Below are positions 53,445-62,593 of a DNA stretch of 64,000 bases, in pieces. Below the pieces are notes generated by a model. It searched no databases and was not told the DNA's origin. It saw nothing but the letters and a program-made list of their open reading frames with translations. Numbering within the stretch: the stretch's first letter is position 1; every line of letters begins with the position of its first letter. The stretch is from positions 1 to 64,000 of the forward strand of contig NZ_JAPMLN010000003.1 in NCBI RefSeq assembly GCF_026410405.1, written 5' to 3'. Made by a program: the position numbers and the translations under genes. Source of the DNA: Marinicella gelatinilytica. Its GTDB lineage: Bacteria; Pseudomonadota; Gammaproteobacteria; Xanthomonadales; Marinicellaceae.

Positions 53445-53927
53445 ATGAAATATCAGATTCTTATTATTGGTTTATTGTTCAGCGGTCTTTCCATGGCGCA
53501 ACGTTATGATAACAATGTCGCTTATGGTAAAGTGATAGAAGTTCGTCCTGTTTATGAACGCGTTTCTATTCCTGAACGCCAACGGGTTTGTGAACGTCCA
53601 CAATATCGTGAACCACGCGCCAACACCGGTGGTGCCATTTTAGGTGGTATTATTGGTGGTGTTTTAGGCAATCAGATTGGTGGCGGTTCCGGCCGTGATG
53701 CGGCCACTGCGGTGGGGGTGATTGCCGGTGCAACTGTTGGTGCTAACCAGCCATCACATCGTCAACAACGTCCACGTTGTTACACTGACACCCGTTACCG
53801 AGAAGAGCGTCAATTAAGTGGTTATGATGTGACTTATGAATACCAAGGTCAATGGTATGATACCTTTATGACCCGCCATCCTGGTGACCGTGTTCGCTTG
53901 GCGGTGGATGTTCAAGTCATCGAATAA
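53445..53927 (+). CDS. Glycine-zipper 2TM-domain outer-membrane-type protein
   Basis: A 160-residue exported protein with a signal peptide (MKYQILIIGLLFSGLSMA). The centre is a glycine zipper, GGAILGGIIGGVLGNQIGGGSG, continuing GVIAGATVGA; flanking segments are Arg/Tyr/Gln-rich. This is the SlyB/Rick_17kDa-type glycine zipper 2TM family; no lipobox Cys is present after the signal peptide, so it is likely not a lipoprotein. It sits alone between hairpin arrays and its own strong terminator. Function unknown. Confidence 0.8.
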   Translation: MKYQILIIGLLFSGLSMAQRYDNNVAYGKVIEVRPVYERVSIPERQRVCERPQYREPRANTGGAILGGIIGGVLGNQIGGGSGRDAATAVGVIAGATVGANQPSHRQQRPRCYTDTRYREERQLSGYDVTYEYQGQWYDTFMTRHPGDRVRLAVDVQVIE

Positions 53928-53948
53928 GCTGTTATTTAACACCTTAGG

Positions 53949-53984
53949 AAACCCCAGCGACCTTGAGTCGCTGGGGTTTTTTTG
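53949..53984 (+). terminator. Strong terminator between the glycine-zipper gene and tkt
   Basis: AAACCCCAGCGAC (53949-53961) and GTCGCTGGGGTTT (53967-53979) pair perfectly over 13 bp around CTTGA and are followed by T-rich sequence. It is symmetrical enough to serve both convergent genes. Confidence 0.93.
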
Positions 53985-53994
53985 GGTCATTGTG

Positions 53995-55992
53995 TTACTT
54001 CAATAAGGCTTTAGCCCGTTTTAATACCGCTTCGGCGGTGATATTAAAGTAATCAAACAATTCCTTACCCGGTGCTGATTCACCAAAGGTATCTTGACCG
54101 ATAACTGCACCATCCAGGCCGACAAACTGATACCAGGCATCAGTTTTAGCTGCTTCCACGGCTAATCGACGTCGACAATGACGTGGTAGAACGGTGTTTT
54201 GATAGTCCGGTGACTGTTGTAAGAATACCTCAATACACGGCATCGACACCAGGCGAACCTGATGACCTTTATGTTGTAGTTCTTCGGTGGCCTGAGCGGC
54301 AATCCCCACCTCTGAACCGGTGGCAATAATAATCAATTCAGGATCCTGGTTACAATCATTGAGAATATAGCCACCCTTATGAATCAAACTCAACTGATCG
54401 TCACGACGTTGTTGATGCGGTACACCCTGACGGGTAAATAATAAACTGGTGGGTCCATCGTTGCGTTTGATGGCTGCATGCCAGGCCGCCACTGATTCCA
54501 CCGCATCACAAGGTCGCCAGACATGCATATTCGGAATCATGCGCAAAGCCGGCAATTGTTCCACCGGCTGGTGTGTGGGTCCGTCTTCACCGACGCCGAT
54601 GGAATCATGGGTATAAACAAAGATATTTCTTACTTTCATCAGGGCCGCCATGCGTAACGCATTTTTGGCATAATCAGAAAACATCAGAAAAGTGCCCGTG
54701 TAAGGAATAATGCCGCCATGCAAACTCATGCCGGTGGTGATGGCGCTCATACCAAATTCCCGCACCCCAAAAGACAAATAGTTACCGGTAAAATCACCAC
54801 CATTGATGTGCTTCGAGCCGGACCAAAACGTATTATTAGATGGTGTTAAGTCAGCTGAACCACCAAACAGTTCCGGTAACATAGGGCCGACACCTTCTAA
54901 AGCCAATTTAGAGGCTTTACGGGTGGCCATTTCAGGGGCATCTTTAGCAACTTGTTTTAAGTAGGCATCCATTTTGGTATCAAAATCAGCCGGTAATTCA
55001 TTGTTTATGCGACGCGACAAATCAGCCGCCAATTCAGGGTATGCTTTTTGGTAAGCATGAAAAGTATTTTGCCAGGTTTGCTCACGTTCCGCACCTTTGC
55101 TTTCCGCATTCCAGCCTCGGTAAATTTCATCCGGAATCTCAAAAGGTGCATAAGACCAATTTAAGGCTTTGCGGGTGGCGGCAATTTCATCTTTACCCAA
55201 AGGCGCGCCATGGGTTTCATGGGAACCGGCTTTGTTCGGAGCACCGGCGCCAATGGTGGTTTTGCAACAAATAAGCGTGGGTTGTTCGGTATTGTCTTTG
55301 GCTGCCTTAATGGCCGCATCAACAGCCGCCGCATCATGCCCGTCCACCGCTTCAATGACATGCCATCCGTAGGCTTTAAAACGTTGTGGCGTGTTATCGG
55401 TAAACCAGCCATCGACTTCACCGTCAATGGAGATATTATTATCATCATATAAAGCAATCAGTTTTCCTAAGCCCAAGGTGCCAGCCAGGGAACACACTTC
55501 ATGAGAAATGCCTTCCATTAAGCAGCCATCGCCCAGAAAGACATAACTGTAATGATCAATAATGTTATGACCATCGCGGTTAAACTGTGTGGCCAGCATT
55601 TTTTCGGCCAAAGCCATACCCACGGCATTAGCCAATCCTTGTCCCAACGGTCCGGTGGTGGTTTCCACCCCGGGTGTATAGCCATATTCCGGGTGTCCCG
55701 GGGTTTTCGAATGTAACTGTCTGAAATCTTTTAATTCCGACATGCTCAAATCATAACCCGATAAATGTAAAGCCGCATATACCAGCATCGAACCATGGCC
55801 GTTGGACATGACAAAACGGTCGCGATTAAACCATTTGGGATTTTTCGGATTATGCCGCAGGTGATGATTAAACAGGACTTCAGCGATATCCGCCATGCCC
55901 ATGGGTGCCCCCGGATGGCCCGAATTGGCTTGTTGAACGGCATCCATGGCCAGAAATCGGATGGCATTGGCTAACAAAGTTTGATTTGACAT
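53995..55992 (-). CDS. tkt: Transketolase
   Basis: A 665-residue TPP-dependent enzyme of the pentose phosphate pathway. Seen are [19 protein letters not shown] at the N-terminus, the TPP-binding [18 protein letters not shown] ... [44 protein letters not shown] in the pyrimidine domain, and a C-terminal part with [18 protein letters not shown]. It matches the family length. It runs alone on the minus strand toward the strong terminator. Confidence 0.97.
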   Translation of the reverse strand: MSNQTLLANAIRFLAMDAVQQANSGHPGAPMGMADIAEVLFNHHLRHNPKNPKWFNRDRFVMSNGHGSMLVYAALHLSGYDLSMSELKDFRQLHSKTPGHPEYGYTPGVETTTGPLGQGLANAVGMALAEKMLATQFNRDGHNIIDHYSYVFLGDGCLMEGISHEVCSLAGTLGLGKLIALYDDNNISIDGEVDGWFTDNTPQRFKAYGWHVIEAVDGHDAAAVDAAIKAAKDNTEQPTLICCKTTIGAGAPNKAGSHETHGAPLGKDEIAATRKALNWSYAPFEIPDEIYRGWNAESKGAEREQTWQNTFHAYQKAYPELAADLSRRINNELPADFDTKMDAYLKQVAKDAPEMATRKASKLALEGVGPMLPELFGGSADLTPSNNTFWSGSKHINGGDFTGNYLSFGVREFGMSAITTGMSLHGGIIPYTGTFLMFSDYAKNALRMAALMKVRNIFVYTHDSIGVGEDGPTHQPVEQLPALRMIPNMHVWRPCDAVESVAAWHAAIKRNDGPTSLLFTRQGVPHQQRRDDQLSLIHKGGYILNDCNQDPELIIIATGSEVGIAAQATEELQHKGHQVRLVSMPCIEVFLQQSPDYQNTVLPRHCRRRLAVEAAKTDAWYQFVGLDGAVIGQDTFGESAPGKELFDYFNITAEAVLKRAKALLK

Positions 55993-56073
55993 GTGATTTT
56001 AATTTATAGGTTTGGATTAAAAAAAGCCCAAGCGAGCCAGTAGGCGCTTATTTTATGGATAAACCCCATGATA

Positions 56074-56114
56074 AACAACTGACAATCGCAGAGACTGTCG
56101 GTTTTTGTGTTGTT
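56074..56114 (-). terminator. Possible terminator of the 56184-56702 gene
   Basis: On the minus strand AACAAC and GTTGTT form a 6-bp outer stem around an inner GACA/TGTC pairing, followed by TTATC. It is a weak terminator candidate just after the gene ending at 56184. Confidence 0.3.
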
Positions 56115-56183
56115 AAGTTAAATTTACTTCCTCCTTTGAGAGGGAACTGAAAAATGTGTTCGACCAGTTTGTAGATGGTTTTA

Positions 56184-56702
56184 TCATTCAGGCACAGTTT
56201 TCTTCCATAGCCAGTGGTCTTCAATCATGTCACTTATGCGTTTTTTTGAAACCAGGCAGCCTAAGACTTGATAAACTGATTGTTGGCTGTTGGAAAAGTA
56301 GGGCTCAATTTCATTAAACAAAGGAGAGTTGATTGTTTGTAAGCCTTTCATGGCATAAACTTTTGTGACTTTATTTTTATCATTGAGCAAATGTTTAAAA
56401 ATCTGCTCTGCTTCTTTTGCTGCCAATATGGTTTGATAGGCTTGAAATATTTCAGAGGGACTACCGGCTACTCCGACTTTCGGTGACTCTATTCTTTGGG
56501 CACGTTTTAGAATCTGAATCTCGTAACTTAAAAGCATGGGAAGCTCATCTTCTAAAACTTTTTCAGCTTGAAATGTCTCAATGGAATCAGGTAATTTCTG
56601 CCAGGAAAAATCAGCCAAACCCACCCACGAAAAAGTCACGAGTAAAACGATTACAATAAACAAATGGACTAAAGCAGTTGTGGTTTGGTTATTCATCATC
56701 AT
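56184..56702 (-). CDS. Hypothetical membrane-anchored protein
   Basis: A 172-residue protein I do not recognise. One N-terminal hydrophobic helix (about 10-29, LVHLFIVIVLLVTFSWVGLA) could be a signal anchor or signal peptide; the rest is helical. The segment around AEQIFKHLLNDKNKVTKVYAMKGLQTINSPLFNEIEPYF looks like HEAT-type helical repeats and may be periplasmic. Its tandem ATG codons (MMMNNQ) leave the start uncertain by a few residues. It lies between tkt and a divergent small membrane protein. Confidence 0.55.
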   Translation of the reverse strand: MMMNNQTTTALVHLFIVIVLLVTFSWVGLADFSWQKLPDSIETFQAEKVLEDELPMLLSYEIQILKRAQRIESPKVGVAGSPSEIFQAYQTILAAKEAEQIFKHLLNDKNKVTKVYAMKGLQTINSPLFNEIEPYFSNSQQSVYQVLGCLVSKKRISDMIEDHWLWKKTVPE

Positions 56703-56791
56703 TTTTTTTACTCTATAGGTATTAGTCCCTTTATTATTTTAAAAGTTTATTTAATGTATAAGAAAGGCCAAGAATCAGTAATAATGTTCAA

Positions 56792-57106
56792 ATGATAAAA
56801 ACAAACACAAATAAGAGTTTACGTGCAAGTTCTCTAACGGCATTAGAAAGGTTGCTGGTCAGTGTTTTGCTGTTGGCTTTGACATCGTCTGCGTTGGCGG
56901 CTAATAAAGGCGATATTCCGGCAGCCATAACGGTCTGGATTATCGGTGCGGTTCTGGCGGTGTTGATTTCACTGGCTTTTTCATTTAAGAAAAATGAAGC
57001 GGGCTCTTTTGTGGGATTAAAGAAAGCCAAATTCTTTTTACTGCTGTCTATTCTGTTATTGATTGTTTTTGTGGCAGGGACGGCCGCATTTTTTATTTTT
57101 ATGTAA
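56792..57106 (+). CDS. Small two-helix membrane protein, hypothetical
   Basis: A 104-residue protein with two clear hydrophobic regions (about 18-66, interrupted by NKGDIP, and 80-103). The first part (LERLLVSVLLLALTSSALAANKGDIPAAITVWIIGAVLAVLISLAFSF) could be two helices. I do not recognise a family. No strong ribosome binding site is visible at the ATG. It is upstream of, but not obviously in an operon with, the phasin. Confidence 0.5.
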   Translation: MIKTNTNKSLRASSLTALERLLVSVLLLALTSSALAANKGDIPAAITVWIIGAVLAVLISLAFSFKKNEAGSFVGLKKAKFFLLLSILLLIVFVAGTAAFFIFM

Positions 57107-57137
57107 ACTGAATGCTGTTGAGTGACTTAAAGGGAAT

Positions 57138-57183
57138 TAATTTTCTGAGAAAATTAGGCAGCTTAGTGTGAATGCTCTATAAT
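57138..57183 (+). promoter_or_regulatory. Phasin promoter with flanking palindrome
   Basis: TAATTTTCT-G-AGAAAATTA is a perfect 9-bp inverted repeat (57138-57156) that abuts and slightly overlaps TAGGCA (57155-57160). That is followed by a 17-bp spacer and TATAAT (57178-57183), a good promoter 44 bp upstream of the start. The palindrome position suits a repressor such as a PhaR-type regulator, though the factor is unknown. Confidence 0.55.
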
Positions 57184-57226
57184 AATTCGAGATAATGACG
57201 ATATTCATAGATAAGCAGAGGATATT

Positions 57227-57859
57227 ATGGCGAAGAAAAAAACATTGAAACAAGCATCAGAAGAAAAGAAGTCACCGCAGTTGGCGGAAAATTTAATGGG
57301 TTCGGCCAATGAGATTTGGCTGGCGGGTTTGGGCGCTTTCTCTAAAGCACAAACCGAAGGTAAAAAGATTTTTGATAAATTAATCGAACAAGGTAAAGAC
57401 TTTGAGCAGGCTTTTAAATCACAATCCCAAAAAGCCGGTAAAGACATTAAATCATCTGTTTCCGGAACTGTGGATTCTGCTAAAAAGAAAGCCAGCGAAA
57501 GTTGGGATAAGCTTGAAAGTGTATTCGAAACAAGAGTTGAGAAATCTTTGCATCGATTGGGTGTGCCGACCAATGACGAATTACATAAATTGGTGGATCG
57601 GATTGAAAAGTTAACTGCGCAGGTCAGTGAATTAACAGCTGAAAAAAGTGGTGTCGACGATAAAAAATCGGGTGCTCAGACGACTAAAAAAGTAGCGAAA
57701 AAAACCAGTAAAAAGAAAACAACTAAAAAGAAAGCCGTTACTAAAAAATCTGCATCAAAGAAAGAAGACGGCGCGTCTAAATCAACGTCCGCAAAATCCA
57801 AAGCGACCAAGAAAGCAACCACAAAGAAAACCGCGAAGAAAAAAGCTTCTAAAAAGTAA
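57227..57859 (+). CDS. PhaF-like granule-associated phasin with lysine-rich tail
   Basis: A 210-residue phasin of the PhaF/PhaI family. Residues 25-130 form an amphipathic helical phasin domain (NEIWLAGLGAFSKAQTEGKKIFDKLIEQGKDFEQAF); residues 150-210 form an alanine/lysine/threonine-rich histone-H1-like tail with repeated KKTTKK-type units. In Pseudomonas PhaF such tails bind DNA and help partition polyhydroxyalkanoate granules. No phaC synthase gene is in the window, so the granule role is inferred. Confidence 0.88.
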   Translation: MAKKKTLKQASEEKKSPQLAENLMGSANEIWLAGLGAFSKAQTEGKKIFDKLIEQGKDFEQAFKSQSQKAGKDIKSSVSGTVDSAKKKASESWDKLESVFETRVEKSLHRLGVPTNDELHKLVDRIEKLTAQVSELTAEKSGVDDKKSGAQTTKKVAKKTSKKKTTKKKAVTKKSASKKEDGASKSTSAKSKATKKATTKKTAKKKASKK

Positions 57860-57872
57860 TGAGTATTTGATG

Positions 57873-57909
57873 AAGCTTAAAAGCCGGTATTTAGCCGGTT
57901 TTTAAGCTT
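57873..57909. terminator. Bidirectional terminator between phasin and patatin genes
   Basis: AAGCTTAAAA (57873-57882) and TTTTAAGCTT (57900-57909) pair around CCGG...CCGG, giving a long stem with A and T tracts on opposite sides. It serves the convergent phasin and patatin genes; the patatin stop codon lies within it. Confidence 0.8.
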
Positions 57910-59099
57910 TGCTCCAACTGCGACAAGGAATCATCCAGTCGCTCGCGCCAACTGTAGGTTGGTTGGCTGTTGGTGATGTAATCCTGCAAACAGCGATGTT
58001 TGGCATTAAGTTTGTGCGAATCGAAGTGTAATCCGTGTCGATTCAGTATAGGAATTAATTCCTGTTGCTGCTGTTGTAAATGTTTGCGGGTCACTTGATA
58101 AGCATAATCACAAAGTTCGTCACGATGAGAATAGCTAAACAAATTAGAGTTAAATAAACGCTCATCATCGGCATCAGGTTCTGCCAAAACAATATCTGCT
58201 GTTGGGTATAACGACTCATATTTATCTAAGCCTGACTTTAATCGCGATTGCACGATGGAGCGAAACGTTTGAGATAAAACCATGGGTAAGCCACCTGATT
58301 CCAGACCTTTTTTAGTGGACTCAGGTGCCCGTGAAAAGGGCACAATTGGGTTCACGGCAAATAAAAGTTGAGTGTCTTGTTTTAATGCTGCGGAGGCATT
58401 CATGGTGCGCCGCAGAGCGCCGTCTACATAATATTTACCATTAATATTTACCGGTGCATAGAGGCCGGGTAATGCGGATGAAGCTTGTACGGCTTTAGAA
58501 ATAGGCACATCTTCATTAACACCATTACCAAAACCGGCAATTTTACCGGTATTTAACTCACAGGCCACAATATACAGTTGTTTGTCCAGTTCTCTGAAGT
58601 CGTTACTTTTGCCATGTTTAATCAATATAGACTGTAAGAACTGTTCCAGTTTTTTGTTATTGAAGACGCCGGTAGGTAGCGCGGTTCCTAAATTTTCCAA
58701 CAAATCCACGATGCCCATTTTCATGGGATTTTTAGCCCACTCCAAAAGTGTTTTTGTTAACAGCTTAGGCGATTTGGCTAAATTAACAATATAATCACGA
58801 TAAGCTGGTTGTAAAAAATGGTCGGGATTAAAGGGCGTTAATGATTGATTATCAAAGATAAAAATCTGCACCATTTGCCTTAGGCTGATACCGTTCGCTA
58901 AACCGGCGGCTAAAAATGCCCCCGAACTGACGCCAACGTACATGTCTAAGTCATTCATGGAGACATCTTCAATGTGGTCTTCCAAAGCACACAAAGCCCC
59001 CAATTCATAAAATCCGCCCAACGGGCCTCCACCGGCTAACGCCAGGCCAAACTTATGGTTACTGCTGATCGGATCAGCTGCAGGTTTAATGGTTATCAT
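57891..59099 (-). CDS. Patatin-like phospholipase
   Basis: A 402-residue patatin-family serine lipase with a Ser-Asp dyad. Seen are the oxyanion GGGPLGGF near residue 28, the nucleophile motif GVSSG in YVGVSSGAFLAAG near residue 57, and the Asp in VDGALRRTM (DGA) near residue 222. There is no signal peptide, so it is probably cytosolic. Being convergent with a phasin is suggestive of a lipid or granule role, but this is inference. The Gln-rich C-terminal part (about 350-375) is unusual. Confidence 0.88.
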   Translation of the reverse strand: MITIKPAADPISSNHKFGLALAGGGPLGGFYELGALCALEDHIEDVSMNDLDMYVGVSSGAFLAAGLANGISLRQMVQIFIFDNQSLTPFNPDHFLQPAYRDYIVNLAKSPKLLTKTLLEWAKNPMKMGIVDLLENLGTALPTGVFNNKKLEQFLQSILIKHGKSNDFRELDKQLYIVACELNTGKIAGFGNGVNEDVPISKAVQASSALPGLYAPVNINGKYYVDGALRRTMNASAALKQDTQLLFAVNPIVPFSRAPESTKKGLESGGLPMVLSQTFRSIVQSRLKSGLDKYESLYPTADIVLAEPDADDERLFNSNLFSYSHRDELCDYAYQVTRKHLQQQQQELIPILNRHGLHFDSHKLNAKHRCLQDYITNSQPTYSWRERLDDSLSQLEQSLKTG

Positions 59100-59127
59100 G
59101 GCGTTATTATAATCAAAATCTCACCAA

Positions 59128-59145
59128 GACACCATCATCGGTGTC
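59128..59145. promoter_or_regulatory. Inverted repeat GACACC-6-GGTGTC between patatin and uvrY
   Basis: A perfect 6-bp inverted repeat with a 6-bp spacer lies in the 103-bp divergent gap, placed to affect either promoter. No protein can be assigned to it. Confidence 0.35.
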
Positions 59146-59202
59146 ATTATGACGACAGTTAAAGTTATGATAAGATAACCATAAAAGAGTAGGTAGAAAC
59201 AC

Positions 59203-59865
59203 ATGATTATCAAGGTTTTATTGGTCGACGACCATGATATTGTCAGAACCGGCATCAAGATGGTGATCGAAAAAATGGCCGGCATTAAAATTGTCGGTGA
59301 AGCCACCAATGGACAGCAGGCTATCGAGCAGGCAATGGAATTGAAGCCTGATGTGGTGTTAATGGATATTAACATGCCGCGGATTAGTGGTCTACAAGCC
59401 ACGCGCCAAATTACAGAAGCTGATCCATATATTCGTATAATTATTTTGACCATTCATGCGCAAAACCCATATCCCAAACAATTATTGGATGCCGGTGCCA
59501 CCGGGTATTTGACCAAAGGTTGTGCAGCCGATGAATTAGAAAGTGCCATCCGACAAGTCTATGCCGGAAAACGATATGTGGGTACAGATATTGCACAACA
59601 AATGGCGCTGTCTATGTTGCCCGGCGGTAAAAATGATTCCCCTTTTGATGTCTTGGCAAAACGAGAGATTGATGTGGCAATGTTATTGGTGCGTGGTAAA
59701 AAAGCCAAACAAATTGGACATATTCTGGGACTGAAAGAAAAAACTGTGGCCACTTATAAGTACCGCATTTTAGAAAGGTTGGAGGTTAATAATGAGGTGC
59801 AACTGACTCATTTGGCCATCCGTCATGGATTGTTAGATGCCGATGAAATCAATCAAGATGATTGA
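59203..59865 (+). CDS. uvrY: UvrY/GacA-type response regulator
   Basis: A 220-residue NarL-family regulator: receiver domain (KVLLVDDHDIVRTGIKMVI, VVLMDINMPRISGLQA with the phosphoacceptor Asp near residue 54, LTKG with Lys) and a C-terminal LuxR helix-turn-helix (LAKREIDVAMLLVRGKKAKQIGHILGLKEKTVATYKYRILERL). The GYLTKG and YVGTDIAQQMALSMLPGG linker and the end QLTHLAIRHGL match UvrY/GacA, which activates small RNAs such as CsrB. uvrC, commonly adjacent, is not here; no partner kinase is nearby. Confidence 0.9.
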   Translation: MIIKVLLVDDHDIVRTGIKMVIEKMAGIKIVGEATNGQQAIEQAMELKPDVVLMDINMPRISGLQATRQITEADPYIRIIILTIHAQNPYPKQLLDAGATGYLTKGCAADELESAIRQVYAGKRYVGTDIAQQMALSMLPGGKNDSPFDVLAKREIDVAMLLVRGKKAKQIGHILGLKEKTVATYKYRILERLEVNNEVQLTHLAIRHGLLDADEINQDD

Positions 59866-60206
59866 TAATGATGGTGTTTAAGATTTTTTGCTTGGGGCGC
59901 CCACTCCATTCATTGGTATTTTTTGAAGTTTTAACGATGCTTCCTGTTCTAAATCCTTGGTTTTGCATGATTTAGAAAACGATAATTATTTAAAATAGCT
60001 ACGTCTGAGTAAGCAGATAAAGAATGTCATTTGAACTTGGATTGTTGTACAATGCGCATCAATTTAAGGTCTGTGATGTTTTTTACGCAAAACAGGCTGA
60101 TTGTGGCAATAATTCACTAAAAAAGCCAAGAAAAAACTATTATCTTTGGGTAATTTCCTATAAAATTGCCCGTCTTTTTTAGTGCCCTGAATTTTTTGAG
60201 GTAAAT
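59866..60206. other. Intergenic region upstream of rpsP
   Basis: This 341-bp AT-rich region has no gene that I can support. It contains an inverted repeat TTCTAAATC (59947-59955) / GATTTAGAA (59969-59977), which may be the uvrY terminator though lacking a T-run, and a TATAAAAT-like -10 near 60162 that may drive the rpsP operon. No tRNA or known sRNA was recognised. Confidence 0.45.
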
Positions 60207-60455
60207 ATGGTTAAAATTAAAATGGTTAGGCATGGTTCTAAACGCGCGCCTTTCTACAAAGTTGTGGCCACTGATTCGCGTAATGCCGGTGACGGTAAAG
60301 CGCTACAGCGACTGGGGTTTTATAACCCGATGGCCCGTGGACAGGAAGTTAAGTTAAACCTTGATATAGAAGGTATTGAGTCTTGGGTTGCCAAAGGTGC
60401 TCAAGTATCGGATCGTATCAACACATTAATGAAGCAAGCACGTCAATCTGCTTAA
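60207..60455 (+). CDS. rpsP: Ribosomal protein S16
   Basis: An 82-residue S16, standard length: VKIKMVRHGSKRAPFYKVVATDSRNAGDGKALQRLGFYNPMA. First gene of rpsP-rimM-trmD-rplS; GAGG precedes the ATG. rimM begins 3 bp after its stop, as in other Gammaproteobacteria. Expression is likely driven by the upstream region. Confidence 0.98.
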   Translation: MVKIKMVRHGSKRAPFYKVVATDSRNAGDGKALQRLGFYNPMARGQEVKLNLDIEGIESWVAKGAQVSDRINTLMKQARQSA

Positions 60456-60458
60456 ATC

Positions 60459-60965
60459 ATGAGCGATGACTTGTTAACCGTTGGTAAGATAACGGGTCAT
60501 TTTGGTGTGCAAGGCGGGCTTAAGGTTTTTTCCTATACCCAGCCAATGGACAATATAACAGCTTACCAGCAATGGTATATTGGTGAGCGGTTGTACAAAG
60601 GAATTAAAGCCAAAAAACACGGTAAAACCATTATCGCACAGCTACCCGACATTAACAGTCGAGAAGCTGCGGAAGCGCTAATTGGACAAACGGTATCAGT
60701 GAATGTGTCACAGTTAAGTGCGTTGCCGGAAGATGATTTTTATTGGCATCAATTAATAGGCTTGACTGTTATCAATCAGGATGATCAAACTCTGGGATGC
60801 ATTGATTCTTTATTTGAGACCGGTGCCAATGATGTAATGGTTGTTAAATCTGATCAGGGTGACATGCTGATTCCTTATTTATATGGACAGACTGTTGAGC
60901 GTGTGGATTTGGTTGCCTCAGAGATACGGGTTAATTGGACTGAGATAGATCAACCGGAGGGCTGA
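60459..60965 (+). CDS. rimM: 16S rRNA processing protein RimM
   Basis: A 168-residue ribosome maturation factor acting on the 30S head: VGKITGHFGVQGGLKVFSYT at the N-terminus, FYWHQLIGLTVIN, the PRC-barrel LFETGANDVMVV and IPYLYGQTVERVD near the C-terminus. Follows rpsP by 3 bp; its stop overlaps the trmD ATG (ATGA-type overlap). Confidence 0.96.
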   Translation: MSDDLLTVGKITGHFGVQGGLKVFSYTQPMDNITAYQQWYIGERLYKGIKAKKHGKTIIAQLPDINSREAAEALIGQTVSVNVSQLSALPEDDFYWHQLIGLTVINQDDQTLGCIDSLFETGANDVMVVKSDQGDMLIPYLYGQTVERVDLVASEIRVNWTEIDQPEG

Positions 60966-61657
60966 TGAAATTTAATGTCATCACCTTATTTCCTGAAGCG
61001 GTTAAGAATATGCTGTCTTTCGGAGTGATTGGTCGAGCGGTAGAAGCGGGCAAAATACAGATACAATATTTTAACCCCAGAGACTGGTCTGATAATAAGC
61101 ATCGACGGGTTGATGATCGGCCTTTTGGTGGCGGTGCGGGTATGCTGATGATGTATGACCCATTGTATCGGACATTGATGGCCATAAAAGAACAAGATGC
61201 TGATACGCGGGTGGTGTATTTGTCACCACAGGGACAACCTTTAAAGCAGGTTGATTGTAATTATTTGGCCACAGTTAACAGCTTAACTTTGTTATGTGGT
61301 CGTTATGAAGGTGTTGATCAACGCTTTATTGATCGTCATGTGGACATGGAGTTGTCGATTGGGGATTATGTGATTAGTGGCGGTGAATTAGCAGCTGCCG
61401 TTATGGTTGACGCAGTGTCAAGACAATTGACAGGTGTCTTGGGCGATGAGTCCTCGGCACAAAGTGATTCTTTCATGACCGGTAAATTGGGTTATCCGCA
61501 ATATACACGGTCAGAAATACTGGGACAATCAGGTGTCCCAACGGTTTTGTTAAGTGGTGATCATAAAAAAATTGCCAGTTGGCGTGCGGCGCAAGCACTT
61601 GCTAAAACAAAACAGCAAAGACCTGATTTAATGGCAGGCACCTCTGAGGGTAAATAA
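60965..61657 (+). CDS. trmD: tRNA (guanine37-N1)-methyltransferase
   Basis: A 230-residue SPOUT methyltransferase that makes m1G37 to prevent frameshifting: FNVITLFPEAVKNMLSFGVIGRAVEAG, DDRPFGGGAGMLMMYDPLY, LLCGRYEGVDQRFIDR and IGDYVISGGELAAAVMVDA (the knot). Slightly shorter than E. coli TrmD. A 73-bp gap follows before rplS. Confidence 0.97.
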   Translation: MKFNVITLFPEAVKNMLSFGVIGRAVEAGKIQIQYFNPRDWSDNKHRRVDDRPFGGGAGMLMMYDPLYRTLMAIKEQDADTRVVYLSPQGQPLKQVDCNYLATVNSLTLLCGRYEGVDQRFIDRHVDMELSIGDYVISGGELAAAVMVDAVSRQLTGVLGDESSAQSDSFMTGKLGYPQYTRSEILGQSGVPTVLLSGDHKKIASWRAAQALAKTKQQRPDLMAGTSEGK

Positions 61658-61730
61658 TGACCGCTCAAGTGCCCATAAAGTAATGAAAGGCTGGAATGAA
61701 AGGTCTTGTAATGATTAAAGAGTATAAATC

Positions 61731-62087
61731 ATGAGTGACATTATAAAAGAATTAGACGCGGCGCAATTACGCAGTGACTTACCTAAGTTTAGCCCCGGTG
61801 ACACCGTTGAAGTTGGTGTTAAGGTGGTTGATGGAAGTCGTGAGCGCGTGCAAAATTTTGAAGGTGTGGTTATTGCGGTTAAAAATCGTGGTATCAACTC
61901 AGCCTTTACGGTAAGAAAAATATCCTATGGCGAAGGTGTTGAACGTGTGTTTCAAACCCATAGTCCGATGATAGCCAGCATTAACGTGAAACGTAAAGGT
62001 AAAGTACGTCGCGCCAAATTGTACTACTTACGTGGACTTGAAGGTAAAGCAGCACGTATTAAAGAAAAGCTGGGCACTAAAAAATAA
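61731..62087 (+). CDS. rplS: Ribosomal protein L19
   Basis: A 118-residue L19, standard length: [38 protein letters not shown] and [35 protein letters not shown]. Last gene of the conserved rpsP operon; rpmB begins 22 bp downstream. Confidence 0.97.
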   Translation: MSDIIKELDAAQLRSDLPKFSPGDTVEVGVKVVDGSRERVQNFEGVVIAVKNRGINSAFTVRKISYGEGVERVFQTHSPMIASINVKRKGKVRRAKLYYLRGLEGKAARIKEKLGTKK

Positions 62088-62109
62088 CACGAGCTAAGAG
62101 AGAATAGTT

Positions 62110-62346
62110 ATGTCAAGAGTATGCCAGGTTACTGGGAAAAAAACAGTCATGGGAAATAACGTTTCTCATGCCATGAATAAAACTCGCAGACGTTTTCTGC
62201 CTAACATTCAGACCCATCGTTTTTGGGTTGACAGTGAAGATCGTTGGGTTAGATTGCGCGTCTCTGCAAAAGGTATGCGAGTGATTGATAAGAAAGGAAT
62301 TGATGCTGTATTGGCAGAAATTCGTCATCGCGGAGAAAAGGTGTAA
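62110..62346 (+). CDS. rpmB: Ribosomal protein L28
   Basis: A 78-residue L28: [66 protein letters not shown]. Standard length and start. It forms the usual rpmB-rpmG pair, with rpmG starting 2 bp after its stop. Confidence 0.97.
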   Translation: MSRVCQVTGKKTVMGNNVSHAMNKTRRRFLPNIQTHRFWVDSEDRWVRLRVSAKGMRVIDKKGIDAVLAEIRHRGEKV

Positions 62347-62348
62347 TT

Positions 62349-62504
62349 ATGCGAGATTTAATTAAATTGGTGTCAAGTGCCGGAACCGGTCACTATTACA
62401 CCACCGATAAAAATAAAAAGAACACGCCTGATAAGATAGCCATGAAAAAATATGATCCGGTTGTCAGAAAGCATGTGATTTATAACGAGAAGAAAATTAA
62501 GTAA
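62349..62504 (+). CDS. rpmG: Ribosomal protein L33
   Basis: A 51-residue L33, standard length for the family and short enough to be missed by ORF length cut-offs: [19 protein letters not shown] then [32 protein letters not shown]. The bacterial Cys-free type is seen, with Thr/Ser in place of zinc-binding cysteines. Cotranscribed with rpmB. Confidence 0.96.
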   Translation: MRDLIKLVSSAGTGHYYTTDKNKKNTPDKIAMKKYDPVVRKHVIYNEKKIK

Positions 62505-62593
62505 GCTCAATTCAGAGTGCGCTTATTGAACGGTAATAATGATTAGTCTGTTATTACTCAATGTCTATAAAAACCAGTATTCATAACTGGGTG

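Noticed and set aside
57661-57859. Lysine-rich repeat tail of the phasin as a tandem DNA repeat
   Set aside because: The codons vary, so it reflects amino-acid composition typical of PhaF rather than a recent DNA repeat.
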